Assembly: GCA_030248195.1 (NCBI GenBank)
Contig: JASAND010026164.1
Span: 1 to 64,000 of the forward strand
Reading direction: 5' to 3'
DNA: 64,000 bases
Origin: Trissonchulus latispiculum
Taxonomy: Eukaryota > Nematoda > Enoplea > Enoplida > Ironidae
In this document: positions 42,601 to 51,670 of the stretch, one piece after another
Position numbering within the stretch: position 1 is the stretch's first letter
Layout: the number at the start of each line of letters is the position of its first letter
The notes under the pieces: model-generated
Told to the model about the DNA's origin: nothing
Database searches by the model: none
The model's input: only the letters and a program-made list of their open reading frames with translations
Position numbers and translations under genes: made by a program

Positions 42601-45600
42601 GCACGGCAAAGCGACCTTTGGGAGAAAAAGCTTGAGGATGATATGGCACCGTTACCTAAAAAGGTAACATCCATGAGCTGAAAACTAATATTTGCACATG
42701 AACGTGCATATGACATTTAAAACAAGCCTTTGAAACTGTATAATGTATAATAAAGGGCACTGCCAAATGTTAGACCCAGCCATGTCTGATTTAATTTTTT
42801 TATCACAGATACGTCACAGCCTTGGCAAAACATATCGGGACCAGAAATCCTTCGTGATTATAACCATTACATACCGACCGCCACTTTCTCTAAACCTCCA
42901 CGACAACTACTTGAATATTCCTCTTGGCTGATACGCAAACACAATAATGCTGACTTTTGGCACGGTAGCAAACCCAAGGTATCATTATATATTTCCTTTT
43001 TAGCTGCAATTCTGAAGAGAATTTTGAAACTGAAACCTGGGATGCTTTACCACGATCTTGAACTTAGAAAGTCTGCTGAAAATTATCAGAATTTTGGCTA
43101 ACGAAAACGAAAATATTCACATTGGTAAAAACTTCAGAACTGAAATTTGACATTGACTTGGAACTAAACATTAAAATGTAGAAACTAGTGATCGAGCTCG
43201 ACCATGTAACGCTGACCACTGACCACGAGTGAGGTAATCTAAGACCCCTAAAAAATTGTTGCTCCGGATGTGCATCAGAAATGAAGGAAAACGTTCAATA
43301 GTCAACCTTTAAGGTTTAACTGCTAACTAATTTAATTTCAGCAAAAAGGCAATCTCTTGAATTCGGAATAACACTGAGATAAGGAAATAGGTTCTTCCTG
43401 ACAGGCTTTCGAAATAAGTAGAAGTTTTACGTACTTCACGTCCAACAAAGTCATCTCTCTTCTTCAGAAGACCCCAAGGGGCAATTCCGATCGTCACGAT
43501 GCGTTTCTTAGCCCGAAGTCCGCCACCATCGCTTAGTGCGGAGGCTACATGTCTGACAACACCTGAGATATAAGCAACAAAGAAAAATATAAAAACTTAC
43601 AGTGATGCAACACAACAATGCGTAAAAAGTATCGTATCAGATATTTGTAGAAGTTAACAAAACCGAATACACACATAGCTGAATTAATTGGAATACTAGT
43701 ATTGCACAATACCTGGCATTTTTTAGGGTTTTGAAAGGGGGGGGGGGGTGGGGGGCGAGTCCCAGGTATAAAATATCAAATTTTTTAGCGAAAAATTAGC
43801 ATTTTTGAGGTAAAAAGTATTTAAGCTTAAAATTAACTAAGTCCATAAATTAGTTAAAAATTCAGAAAATTTTTGAAAATTTGACATCAAAAACTTAATT
43901 TTTCGACACTTTTGGGCGACCCCCAAAAAAGTGGGGGGCTTGTCGAAAAGTGAGGGGCTGCCAAAAGTGGGGGGGGGGGCTTTTGAAAAGAGGGGCCCCC
44001 CACCCCCCACTAAAAATGTCAGCAATACTGTAGTTAATTAAAGGTTGCACTGTCACTAGGTACATCGATATTCTGCTTGTATCGGAGGTACAGCAACAAA
44101 GAATTAACTAACCTGAATTCAAACCGGACGTTATTATCCAGGCACCGGTTGTCTTTGCAGCTTTCAGAAGCCCTTTTCGGAAGACTCTTGCTAACTTGGG
44201 CTGCAGATTGAAGTTGGCAATTCCACCGTGAACTGATATGACCAGCTTTGGACGTTCAATATTCCATACCTGTTCACACAGGTACAGAATCTGTTCAGGA
44301 TCTGAATCAAATCCAAGACGAACAAACTAAAACGAACACAGTATTAAAGGATACAATCAATTAAACAACAAACTCATGAAAAATGTAGATCTGCGTGCGT
44401 AGCTAGGGTCAGAGCAGAGATGGAAAACTGAGTTCCAAATGAAGCATAAAACAGGAGTTCAACCCAACTTTTAAAACGAAACAAAGCGGAACTAAACAAT
44501 TGCCAAACACTCATAAACAGCTAACAAAGTATATGTATACAAACCAGACATGTGCAGGAGGGGAAGTTCTGGGGAGGTGAACCGGTCCAGGTGGTCTGGG
44601 GGGAGTGAAACCCCCCTCCCAAGCACATGTATGATACAAACTGAGCGAAGTCAAGGTCAGAACGTATTGCCTGCTCCAATTGGATATAATAAACAAAAAT
44701 ATATTAACAACTGTAACGAAAATAGCAATTAACAAAGTGGTGAAAACACTGAAAAAGCCAACCTGAGCTTTGTGCGGATGGGGGCCACCTTGAAATTCAA
44801 TGGTTCCATACGAATCTGTGGGGGAAGCCATCGTATGCTTGGATATGGTCCATCGTTCACGAGGAACGGAACCGATACCAGCATTGGCAGAAATATCTTC
44901 ATGGGATGTTCCAATGCCCAGAAATTCATGAGCAGTCCGGCTTCTACCACAACCACATCTGCAAAAAACTAAGCATAGTGCATCAAGAGTAAAATTACAT
45001 AAAAACTCATGTATAATATTCTGGTAAAAAGGATTAAAACCTCTTAGTTGAAATCTCCAAATAAACAAACATGAGCATTTCCAAACCTCATCTCAGCTCA
45101 CGTCAGCCTTATTCTATGTTTGATTTTATGTTTCGTTTTCAGATAATATATTCTAAAATGACAATTTTCAAATAGACGGGAGGGACTCACTTTCCTTTAT
45201 CCTTGATACTGCTAATGTAGGCACAACATTCCCGCTTCTGAAAAGCTTGCTCGATAAAGCTTTTCTGTGCCTAAAACAAAAATACTACGTACTATAGAAA
45301 CAACACTGACAAAGAAAAAGTAAAGTCTGAAGTTAACATAAAAAGCCAAACGCATAACGGAGGCTGTAACTTTCAATAACGATAGCGATTCAAACTCAGA
45401 AATATTGGAAACTTGATAAATCACTGGTCACTTTCTTTCTCACACACACATACACACGGACACCTTAAAAATAAAACTAATGAAGACAAAGGCTACTTCG
45501 CACATCCTGAACAAATGGTTCAAAAACGTATGTACGTACTGGAGACAGTGCTTTCAGGCTCCATCTTCGATTTAAATGGGTGTAAACAAATCCAAACTGC

Positions 45601-45656
45601 CGCTTAAAGGACCACAACAGCGGAGTTGTGGTTGTGTCACTACCAGACGAAGACAT
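36537..45656 (-). CDS. TRPM: TRPM-family channel, N-terminal half (17 exons, channel part missing)
   Basis: TRPM proteins are tetrameric cation channels of plasma and organelle membranes. Exons from 45656 down to 36537 sum to 2,715 bases, exactly 905 codons, so all phases agree. The ATG at 45656 opens [15 protein letters not shown]. Next come the TRPM start block ([15 protein letters not shown]), the SLOG/MHR1-2 region ([65 protein letters not shown]), MHR3 ([40 protein letters not shown]) and MHR4 ([36 protein letters not shown]). Exon 16 is a Ser/Arg/His-rich linker. The six transmembrane segments, TRP box and C-terminal coiled coil should follow below 36.5 kb, but a retroelement and repeats lie there and no channel exon is found. 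Closest in feel to the TRPM1/3/6/7 type; the paralogue is undecided. Confidence 0.92.
37157..37419 (-). CDS. TRPM: TRPM exon 16 (Ser/Arg-rich linker)
   Basis: Splice phase fits exon 15 (G plus AA makes the Glu codon). Low-complexity Asp/Ser, His and Arg runs such as [17 protein letters not shown] are compatible with the variable linker before the first transmembrane segment. Donor GTATGC. Confidence 0.72.
37498..38748. mobile_element. TTAA-flanked foldback element, copy 2, in a TRPM intron
   Basis: Starts after TTAA (37494-37497) with a G run then TCC, and ends with GGA, a C run and TTAA (38749-38752). TCACGGATTTCGCTCATTTT near 37534 is mirrored by AAAATGAGCAAAATCGGAGA near 38696. Longer arms mirror each other (AGACGTTTCTAATGATACCA near 38493 against GGTATCGTTAGAAACGTCTG near 38274). 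No transposase. Confidence 0.75.
38783..38850. repeat. Fragment of the hairpin SINE-like repeat
   Basis: GCCTGTAGTCACTTAGGC and AGCCAATGGGCGCTGT match, in reverse complement, the hairpin end of the unit at about 21465-21530. The TTCG-loop hairpin has become ACTTAGGC-AAA-GCCTTAG. Confidence 0.65.
38912..39011 (-). CDS. TRPM: TRPM exon 15
   Basis: Reads [20 protein letters not shown], the last TRPM-typical block before the channel. Acceptor GTTTCAG, donor GTAAAT. It joins exon 16 in frame. Confidence 0.93.
39221..39449 (-). CDS. TRPM: TRPM exon 14
   Basis: Reads [20 protein letters not shown] then [19 protein letters not shown] and [20 protein letters not shown]. Acceptor CTTTTAG, donor GTATGA. 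Confidence 0.95.
39572..39669 (-). CDS. TRPM: TRPM exon 13
   Basis: Reads [20 protein letters not shown] then CDELAQHAE. Acceptor GTTTTAG, donor GTTAGT. The intron beside it carries a (CTGT)n tract at about 39739-39762. Confidence 0.92.
39739..39762. repeat. (CTGT)n microsatellite
   Basis: Five to six CTGT units in the intron between TRPM exons 12 and 13. Confidence 0.85.
40005..40229 (-). CDS. TRPM: TRPM exon 12
   Basis: A variable acidic start, then [20 protein letters not shown] and [14 protein letters not shown]. Acceptor TATTTAG, donor GTGCCA. Confidence 0.94.
40437..40637 (-). CDS. TRPM: TRPM exon 11
   Basis: Reads [20 protein letters not shown] then [15 protein letters not shown]. 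Acceptor TTTTCAG, donor GTAAGA. Confidence 0.93.
40804..40938 (-). CDS. TRPM: TRPM exon 10
   Basis: Reads [20 protein letters not shown] then [13 protein letters not shown]. Acceptor GTTTAG, donor GTAATT. Confidence 0.95.
41197..41370 (-). CDS. TRPM: TRPM exon 9
   Basis: Reads [20 protein letters not shown] then [20 protein letters not shown]. Acceptor TTTCAG, donor GTAAGT. Confidence 0.95.
41624..41747 (-). CDS. TRPM: TRPM exon 8
   Basis: Reads [20 protein letters not shown] then [11 protein letters not shown]. Acceptor GTTTTCAG, donor GTACGG. Confidence 0.92.
41964..42138 (-). CDS. TRPM: TRPM exon 7
   Basis: Reads [20 protein letters not shown] then [20 protein letters not shown], among the most conserved TRPM stretches. 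Acceptor CTATTTAG, donor GTACGT. Confidence 0.95.
42484..42655 (-). CDS. TRPM: TRPM exon 6
   Basis: Reads [20 protein letters not shown] then [18 protein letters not shown]. Acceptor TTTTTAG, donor GTAAGT. Confidence 0.94.
43435..43562 (-). CDS. TRPM: TRPM exon 5
   Basis: Reads [20 protein letters not shown] then [19 protein letters not shown]. Acceptor ATCTCAG, donor GTACGT. Confidence 0.94.
43725..44010. repeat. G-run-ended repeat, family copy 2
   Basis: Long G runs at both ends, with CCCCC counterparts inside. The core wording (TTTTTAGCGAAAAATTAGCA) is related to the copies in spectrin intron 7/8 and at 54.1 and 56.2 kb. In an intron of TRPM. Confidence 0.55.
44113..44326 (-). CDS. TRPM: TRPM exon 4
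   Basis: Reads [20 protein letters not shown] then [17 protein letters not shown], the SLOG nucleotide-binding-like fold of MHR1. Acceptor CGTTTTAG, donor GTTAGT. Confidence 0.95.
44763..44958 (-). CDS. TRPM: TRPM exon 3
   Basis: Reads [12 protein letters not shown], then [20 protein letters not shown] and [13 protein letters not shown]. Acceptor TTTGCAG, donor GTTGGC. Confidence 0.94.
45191..45270 (-). CDS. TRPM: TRPM exon 2
   Basis: Reads [20 protein letters not shown], the conserved TRPM N-terminal block. Acceptor GTTTTAG, donor GTGAGT. Confidence 0.93.
45540..45656 (-). CDS. TRPM: TRPM exon 1 (start codon)
   Basis: 39 codons from ATG at 45656, reading [20 protein letters not shown] onward, ending before donor GTACGT in phase 0. 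Exon 2 then continues in frame with the conserved TRPM start block. An N-terminal start exon this poorly conserved is normal for the family. Confidence 0.72.
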
Positions 45657-47088
45657 TTATATATTAATTACTGAAGTTTTATTACAGCCAACCGCAGGGT
45701 CAGAAGATAAAGTTAATCAAAGTCAATCAAACTCTGCTGCTGATCTCTTGGTATATACGTAAATAAACAAAAGTCCACAGCCAACTCTTTAAAATAACTT
45801 AAAGTAAAACCATGTATATATATTTTCAAAGCAAAAACTAACTGAAACATGCGTTCATTGAGGCGCTAAAAAACTAAGCCAGATCTGTTGCTTGCTTGTT
45901 ATACACGATCCGCCCGTAAATATATGCGCATGTATACGAAAAAAGATTGAATTAATTTGAAAGCTAAGAAAGGGCACACCGTCTAGAAAGCAGTGACAAC
46001 TCCTACTGTGTTCTGTGCACCGAGAAACGAAAGCTCAAATTACAAAGACAGGACACGGCAGGCCGAGCTCATCTAATAAATGCTCCTGCTCGCATAGACT
46101 AAAGATAAGCCCAATGCTAGGTTATACCTACATATTAAAAATCTGTTTATCTCTAGGTTGACTACAGCTAAAGTCAGAAAGCAACTCATACATCACTAAA
46201 CTCAACCAACACTATAACAGCAGGCTCGCTACGACTGAGTTTTCTGTTGTTAGATTCTATAATTCTTTCAGCCATGTTGTTCTGAACAATATAAGACAAA
46301 TATTATCCTACATACAACAAGTGAATAAAAACTTCCACAAGGAAAGCGGAACCAGATAAAACCGGATAAAAGAAAGACGGCAAGAAACCAGAAAAGCACT
46401 AAAAAGCTCATAAATTTATTACGAGTGTCAGATATGAACTAAGCTAATCCATCTATACGGCAAAGTCTAAACGCAAACTACACATATCCAGCAGTTATTA
46501 GCTGAGCAGAGCCGACTATTACGTGGTGGTGTCTCTGAATTTTGTTCCCTACCATCTACCTTGGAAGTCAACAAAGACCTATATCTATAGGCTACGTGCA
46601 GGTTGAGCCTGGTTACTAAGCGCCATCTGTTCACAAGACACAAAATGAATCCGGAAAATCAAATCTGCTCTTATTGAAAAAACGCTATTTTAAATCACTA
46701 GGTATATATATATATATATATATATATACGTACGTAAGTACATGAGCTCTATGTCGCGCATAAATCTCGAAACTGTTAATTTCTAAAAATCGGCAAAGCA
46801 AATTTGAAAATTTCTAGAAACTGGCAACATTAGCGCCGAATTTTGGAAATAGGAAAACCTTCCTCTTTTCTGGAATTCGGCAAACATCTTTGCAATAACT
46901 ACGATTAACGAATGATACACATATTTGCATTCTATTGTGAGTTTCTATTTGTGTGAAAAATGAAAAACTCACTAAAAACTGGAGAATTTCTCTTCAAAGC
47001 TTCCGTAAAATAGAAAAATATGCACCTAAAATTAAGGGTATCTAGGAACCTGGTGGAAAGCTCAAAATTGGCAGAGAAATGAATCAGT
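45657..47088. other. Region upstream of the TRPM start codon
   Basis: No ORF or repeat identity beyond an (AT)n tract at about 46702-46728. It should hold the TRPM 5' UTR and promoter if exon 1 is right; no core promoter element stands out. Confidence 0.4.
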
Positions 47089-47498
47089 GAGTCTTGTCTC
47101 GTTTACCCCCCCCCCCCAGTTCTCAAAATCCTTAAAACTTGACCAAATGAGCTAAAATTTGGTGTGGGTATGTTTTCGACCACGCTGAGTTCAAATATCG
47201 CAAAATTTTTCGATTTCGCGAAATTCGAAATTTTTCGATTTCTAAGGGGGGACCAAGGGAAACCGAAAAATTTTTTGTCTTCGATTTTGCTGAAAAGACG
47301 TGTATAGGGGTTTTCGGGGTCGTAGAACACGAATCTGAAGTCCGTTTTTCGATTCAGCTTTCCGTTCGCTCAGTATATATACTATATACTATATACTATA
47401 TACGGTTTTAACCCATTTGATTCAGGATCCGGAATTCTTGCTGTGGGCTTTATTTTGTATTACTGATATCATTTATATTATTTGGATTTACTGTGTCA

Positions 47499-48359
47499 AT
47501 GGCCAACGATATTCTGTGCTGTGCTACTCCCTGCCGTAACCCGAAGGGCAATCCGAAGATTGCATCAATGGACCATTCCATTGCTTGCAATTTCTGCAAG
47601 TCCATATTTCATCCTGCCTGCGTCGGCATACCGGAAACTACTTTCAAAAAATTGGATCAGGGTGTTCTACTTATTTTGACGTATACGTGCCAGCTGTGCT
47701 CCGAGAAACTTTCTGCCCTATTGTCTGCCGCGTCTTCGGAGTCGGCCTCCGACAGCCGGTCCGCGCACGCGCAACTGCCCCAATCGGACCGGGTGTATGC
47801 GCTGGAAGCGCAGATGGGTGATGTTCTAGCAAGAATTGCTGCGCTAGAATCTAAACCCGCTCCCCTCACTGCAGCCCAGGTGAGGAGCGAAATGACAGAT
47901 GTTTTGGAGTCCCAGGAGAAGAAGGATAAGGCTGTCCTTTTCGGGCTACCCGAACAGGCGGGAGAAAACGGGGCGAAGCTCACCTTGGCTGAGGGTCGGG
48001 CTGCGGATTTGAAAGAATTTTACGAAATTGCTGCAGCCTTGGACATTGACTCTGCTTGTATCACCGACGTCTACCGTGACGGGGTTAAACGAAAGGACGA
48101 AAAACCTCGTATTATCAAGGTGAAATTTAGCAATCAGGAGGCGCGATCGACATTTATTGCTGGTGTCAGGGACTTAAGGGCGGAAAAGGAAAGATGGGAT
48201 AAAATTTGGTCCCGGGCGGATTTGACTTTCAGACAGCGGGAGGAGGACAGGAAATTACGAACGAGGCTGGACAAGGCTAGAAAATCAAATGCGGATGCTA
48301 TCATCAGAAATGGGAACACTATTGACAAGAAAACTGGTGACATTTTGCAGGTAAATTAG
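47499..48359 (+). CDS. LINE ORF1 protein with PHD-like zinc finger
   Basis: 286 codons from ATG at 47499. The first 67 residues hold an eight-ligand Cys/His pattern resembling a PHD finger (C8, C12, C30, C33, H38, C41, C64, C67). A short helix with L-E-A-Q-M-G-D-V-L-A-R-I follows at about 100-111, then a charged basic C-terminal domain. Such proteins bind the LINE RNA. The stop codon is TAG at 48357. Confidence 0.82.
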   Translation: MANDILCCATPCRNPKGNPKIASMDHSIACNFCKSIFHPACVGIPETTFKKLDQGVLLILTYTCQLCSEKLSALLSAASSESASDSRSAHAQLPQSDRVYALEAQMGDVLARIAALESKPAPLTAAQVRSEMTDVLESQEKKDKAVLFGLPEQAGENGAKLTLAEGRAADLKEFYEIAAALDIDSACITDVYRDGVKRKDEKPRIIKVKFSNQEARSTFIAGVRDLRAEKERWDKIWSRADLTFRQREEDRKLRTRLDKARKSNADAIIRNGNTIDKKTGDILQVN

Positions 48360-51166
48360 CATGCACTGGATCTAGTCGCCCGTCCCAATCACCCCGTGCT
48401 TTGAAATGTGTTCTGTTTAATGCACAATGTCTTGGAAACAAGATTTTGGACCTAAAAGCTGAAATTTGCTCGCAAAACCTAGATTTAATTTTCATCACAG
48501 AAACGTGGTTTAATGATAAGATAAAGGATTCTGAAGTCGTTGGAGATCTCCCGTATAGAGTTATTAGAAAAGACAGGGTAGGAAGGGGACATGGAGGGTG
48601 CTGTCTTTTAGTGCATGCTGATTTACTGTCGGAAGTAGTAACAACCTATAGTCAAGGTTTTTCTGAAGTGCTTGTTGTTGATGTTTACCTTAGTCAAACA
48701 AAATACCGCTTTTGCTTGGTGTACAGATCACCAAATTCTTCTAGAAACTCGGATGCGGAACTTCTAAATTTTGTGCGAGATAATTGTTTAAATAAGGATA
48801 CGATTATGTTGGGAGATTTTAATTTGCCCTATGTTGACTGGGAGGATTATTCAACAGAAAACGTAAATGAAGGTATTTTTATCGATGTATTTAATGAAAT
48901 AGGTCTTCACCAATTAGTGAAATTTCCTACTAGAAATCACCATATCTTAGATTTGATTTTGGCAAGTGATGAAAATTATGTGAAAAATGTTGAGATTACT
49001 GCTCCTTTTTCGACGAGTGACCATAACTCGATAAGTTTTGATGTAACTAGACGGAAAAATGTTCGGCTACCGAAAAAAATGAAGTATAGATATAAGGAAG
49101 GAAACTATGTAGCTATGAATGAATTTCTGTCTTCTGTCAATTGGCATGAGGTTTTTGCTGGTAATGTTTGTGATGACTGGTATGTGTTCAGTCAGCTTAT
49201 GTCGTATGCTATGGATTGTTATATACCTAAAGCTCCTTGTGGAATGGGAAGGGTAAAGCAATGTGCAGAAGTTAGAAAAGCATTAGCTAAAAAGAAAAAA
49301 ATGTGGAAAACTGTTAAAGCAAATCCTAATCTGGAAAATAGAGAAAAGTTTAAGAGGGTTTCATCTGCGGCAAGAGCATCTATTCGAAGGTCAGTTAGGA
49401 GACATGAAGACGATATTGCAAATTGTGGTGATCCGAAAAAGTTATATTCATATATAAACTCTAGACTAAGGGGAAAGGATGAAATTCCCGCATTAAAGAA
49501 AAATGGAATGACTGCTACTAATAATATAGATAGGGCTAATATGTTGAATACTGTCTTTGCGTCTGTATATCAAACGGATAATGGGAGGCTACCGTCATTG
49601 GATTTTCAAACAGAGGCAAGATTGGAAACTTCTACAATAACCGTGGAGAGGATAGAAAAAGCTTTGAAAAAATTGAAATCCAAATTCTCGGCGGGGCCTG
49701 ATGGACTGTCCAGTTATGTATTAAAAAAGGTGACTTCGTCTGTATCTGTGGCGTTGAAACTGTTGTTCACAGAATCCTTAAATTCTGGAATTTTACCTGA
49801 TCAGTGGAAAACCGCAATTGTGGTACCTGTTTTTAAAAAGAAAGGAAGTACCTCCGACCCATCCAATTATCGACCAGTAAGCTTGACAGTCGTCGTTTGC
49901 AAAGTTTTTGAAACTCTAATAGTTGAAGATCTTTGGAAATTTCTCCTTGAAAATAAATTGATTAATAAAAATCAGCATGGTTTTCGAAAATCAAAATCAA
50001 CTTTAACAAATCTAGTGTCTACCCTGCATTCGTGGTACTCAGCTCGAGACAGGGGTGAACGAGTGGATTGTGTGTACATTGATTTTGCTCGTGCTTTTGA
50101 TTCTGTGCCTCATGGCAAACTAATGTATAAGCTTGAGCGATATGGTGTTGCAGGTCGCCTGCTAAATTGGATAAAGGAATTTTTAAGATCTCGATCGCAT
50201 AAAGTGATAGTTAATGGAGAGCTATCTAACAGTTTGCCAATAACAAGTGGCATCCCACAAGGCTCAGTTCTGGGTCCAATTTTGTTTTTGTTGTATATAA
50301 ATGATCTGATAATGTCAGTTACACATAGTTCTGTGGAGCTTTTTGCAGATGACGCTAAGATTTATTTGTCGTGTCCAAAATCGTGTCAGTGCAGTAGGCT
50401 ACAAGATGACCTTAATTCATTGTGTGCATGGGCTATAGATTGGCAGTTGAATTTGTCCATACCGAAGTGTCATGTATTTTCGATTGGTGGATCATACCAG
50501 GCGGACTTGTATTTGATGGGAGAACGAATGGGTAATGTGGGAGATGTAAATGATTTAGGAGTTTTATTATCAGGGGATCAAAAAGTTTCTAAGTACTGCG
50601 AAAAAGTAAGTAGAGCAGCACAGGTTCTGTCAGCTAGAATATTTAGATCTTTTCAAACTCGAGATACTCAGATGCTACTTAAATTATACAAAACGTTTGT
50701 TAGACCGTTAGTGGAATATAACACACAGGTTTGGTCACCGTATCTCTTGAAAGATATTGACAAAGTGGAGCGTGCTCAACGGGTTTTTACAAAACGCTTG
50801 CCGGGAATGTACAATCTTTCATATGTAGATCGTTTGGAGGCCTTAGGACTAGCTAGTTTAGAATATCGAAGATTGGTTAATGATGCAATCTTGTGCTACA
50901 AAATTGTGAAAAATGATATTGATATGGAATTTTCTGACTATTTTCAGTACTGTCCTGATGGGGGTACAAGAGGGCATAGGCTAAGATTGAAAGCTTTGCA
51001 TAGACCAAATTTGGTTGTAACGCAAAATTATTTCACTTGGAGAGTAGTGAATCTTTGGAACTCACTGCCAGAAGAGGCTGTAAATGCAACCACAGTAAGT
51101 ATTTTTCGGAACCAACTTGAAAATTTGAACTTGAGAAATTTTCTTAAAGGGCGGGGACTTAGATGA
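48341..51166 (+). CDS. LINE ORF2: APE endonuclease and reverse transcriptase
   Basis: Open from 48341. From TTG at 48401 there are 921 codons with N-A-Q-C at 7-10. Endonuclease residues counted from that codon: E34 in ETW, GDFN at 138-141, SDH at 206-208. RT: YRPVSLT about 490-496, an F-R-K-S-K-S-T block at 528, D-F-A-R-A-F-D at 561-567, GIPQGSVLGP at 617-626, FADD at 648-651. The C-terminal region after the thumb is conserved in CR1-like elements. There is no ATG near the start; the frame is -1 relative to ORF1 with a 19-base overlap, so translation probably needs frameshifting or a non-AUG start. Confidence 0.92.
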   Translation, partial: HFAGKLACTGSSRPSQSPRALKCVLFNAQCLGNKILDLKAEICSQNLDLIFITETWFNDKIKDSEVVGDLPYRVIRKDRVGRGHGGCCLLVHADLLSEVVTTYSQGFSEVLVVDVYLSQTKYRFCLVYRSPNSSRNSDAELLNFVRDNCLNKDTIMLGDFNLPYVDWEDYSTENVNEGIFIDVFNEIGLHQLVKFPTRNHHILDLILASDENYVKNVEITAPFSTSDHNSISFDVTRRKNVRLPKKMKYRYKEGNYVAMNEFLSSVNWHEVFAGNVCDDWYVFSQLMSYAMDCYIPKAPCGMGRVKQCAEVRKALAKKKKMWKTVKANPNLENREKFKRVSSAARASIRRSVRRHEDDIANCGDPKKLYSYINSRLRGKDEIPALKKNGMTATNNIDRANMLNTVFASVYQTDNGRLPSLDFQTEARLETSTITVERIEKALKKLKSKFSAGPDGLSSYVLKKVTSSVSVALKLLFTESLNSGILPDQWKTAIVVPVFKKKGSTSDPSNYRPVSLTVVVCKVFETLIVEDLWKFLLENKLINKNQHGFRKSKSTLTNLVSTLHSWYSARDRGERVDCVYIDFARAFDSVPHGKLMYKLERYGVAGRLLNWIKEFLRSRSHKVIVNGELSNSLPITSGIPQGSVLGPILFLLYINDLIMSVTHSSVELFADDAKIYLSCPKSCQCSRLQDDLNSLCAWAIDWQLNLSIPKCHVFSIGGSYQADLYLMGERMGNVGDVNDLGVLLSGDQKVSKYCEKVSRAAQVLSARIFRSFQTRDTQMLLKLYKTFVRPLVEYNTQVWSPYLLKDIDKVERAQRVFTKRLPGMYNLSYVDRLEALGLASLEYRRLVNDAILCYKIVKNDIDMEFSDYFQYCPDGGTRGHRLRLKALHRPNLVVTQNYFTWRVVNLWNSLPEEAVNATTVSIFRNQLENLNLRNFLKGRGLR

Positions 51167-51670
51167 CCAGTGCTGGTCTTTTCCTGTCCTACTTGAAGTA
51201 TATATATACGTATATGTATTTTGTCTTTATACTAACAAATGTCAGTATGAATGAGTTTACTGTAAGTTTATATTAAAATTGTGACTCTGTACTAATAAAC
51301 ATTTTATTGTTTTGAATTATGTTACTTTCTCCTTCAAGTAAATTACTTGTCTTGTCTTGTCTATATATACTATAGCTTATACTGAGCGAACGGAAAGCTG
51401 AATCGAAAAACGGACTTCAGATTCGTGTTCTACGACCCTGAAAACCCCTATATACATCTTTTCAGAAAAATCGAAGACAAAAAATTTTTCGGTTTCCCTT
51501 GGCCCCCCTTAGAAATCGAAAAATTTCGAATTTCGCGAAATCGAAAAATTTTGCGATATTTGAACTCAGCGTGGTCGTAAACATACCCACACCAAAGTTT
51601 AGCTCATTTGGTCAAGTTTTAAGGATTTTGAGTACTGGGGGGGGGTAAACGAGACAAGACCCGAATCAGT

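Larger units (their letters stand above)
47387..51361 (+). mobile_element. Full-length CR1/Jockey-type LINE
   Basis: Two ORFs (47499-48359 and 48341-51166) are followed by about 190 bases of 3' UTR and a short CTTGT repeat tail. A target duplication TATATATACTATA flanks it (47374-47386 and 51362-51374). Both frames are open, so the copy is young or still capable. The clade call rests on a PHD-type ORF1, an APE endonuclease and the RT wording. Confidence 0.87.
47089..51662. mobile_element. hAT-type foldback element split by a LINE
   Basis: Outer ends GTCTTGTCTCGTTTACCCCC and GGGGGTAAACGAGACAAGAC begin inverted arms of about 290 bases (47089 to about 47386 and about 51375 to 51662). The arms match nearly base for base, for example CCGTTCGCTCAGTATA against TATACTGAGCGAACGG up to an indel. 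An 8-bp duplication GAATCAGT flanks the element (47081-47088 and 51663-51670), as for hAT transposons. The LINE sits in the TATA-rich centre. Confidence 0.88.

Noticed and set aside
44511..45068. A 185-codon minus-strand protein at 44.5-45.1 kb
   Set aside because: It is TRPM exon 3 read in frame through its flanking introns; only 44763-44958 is coding.
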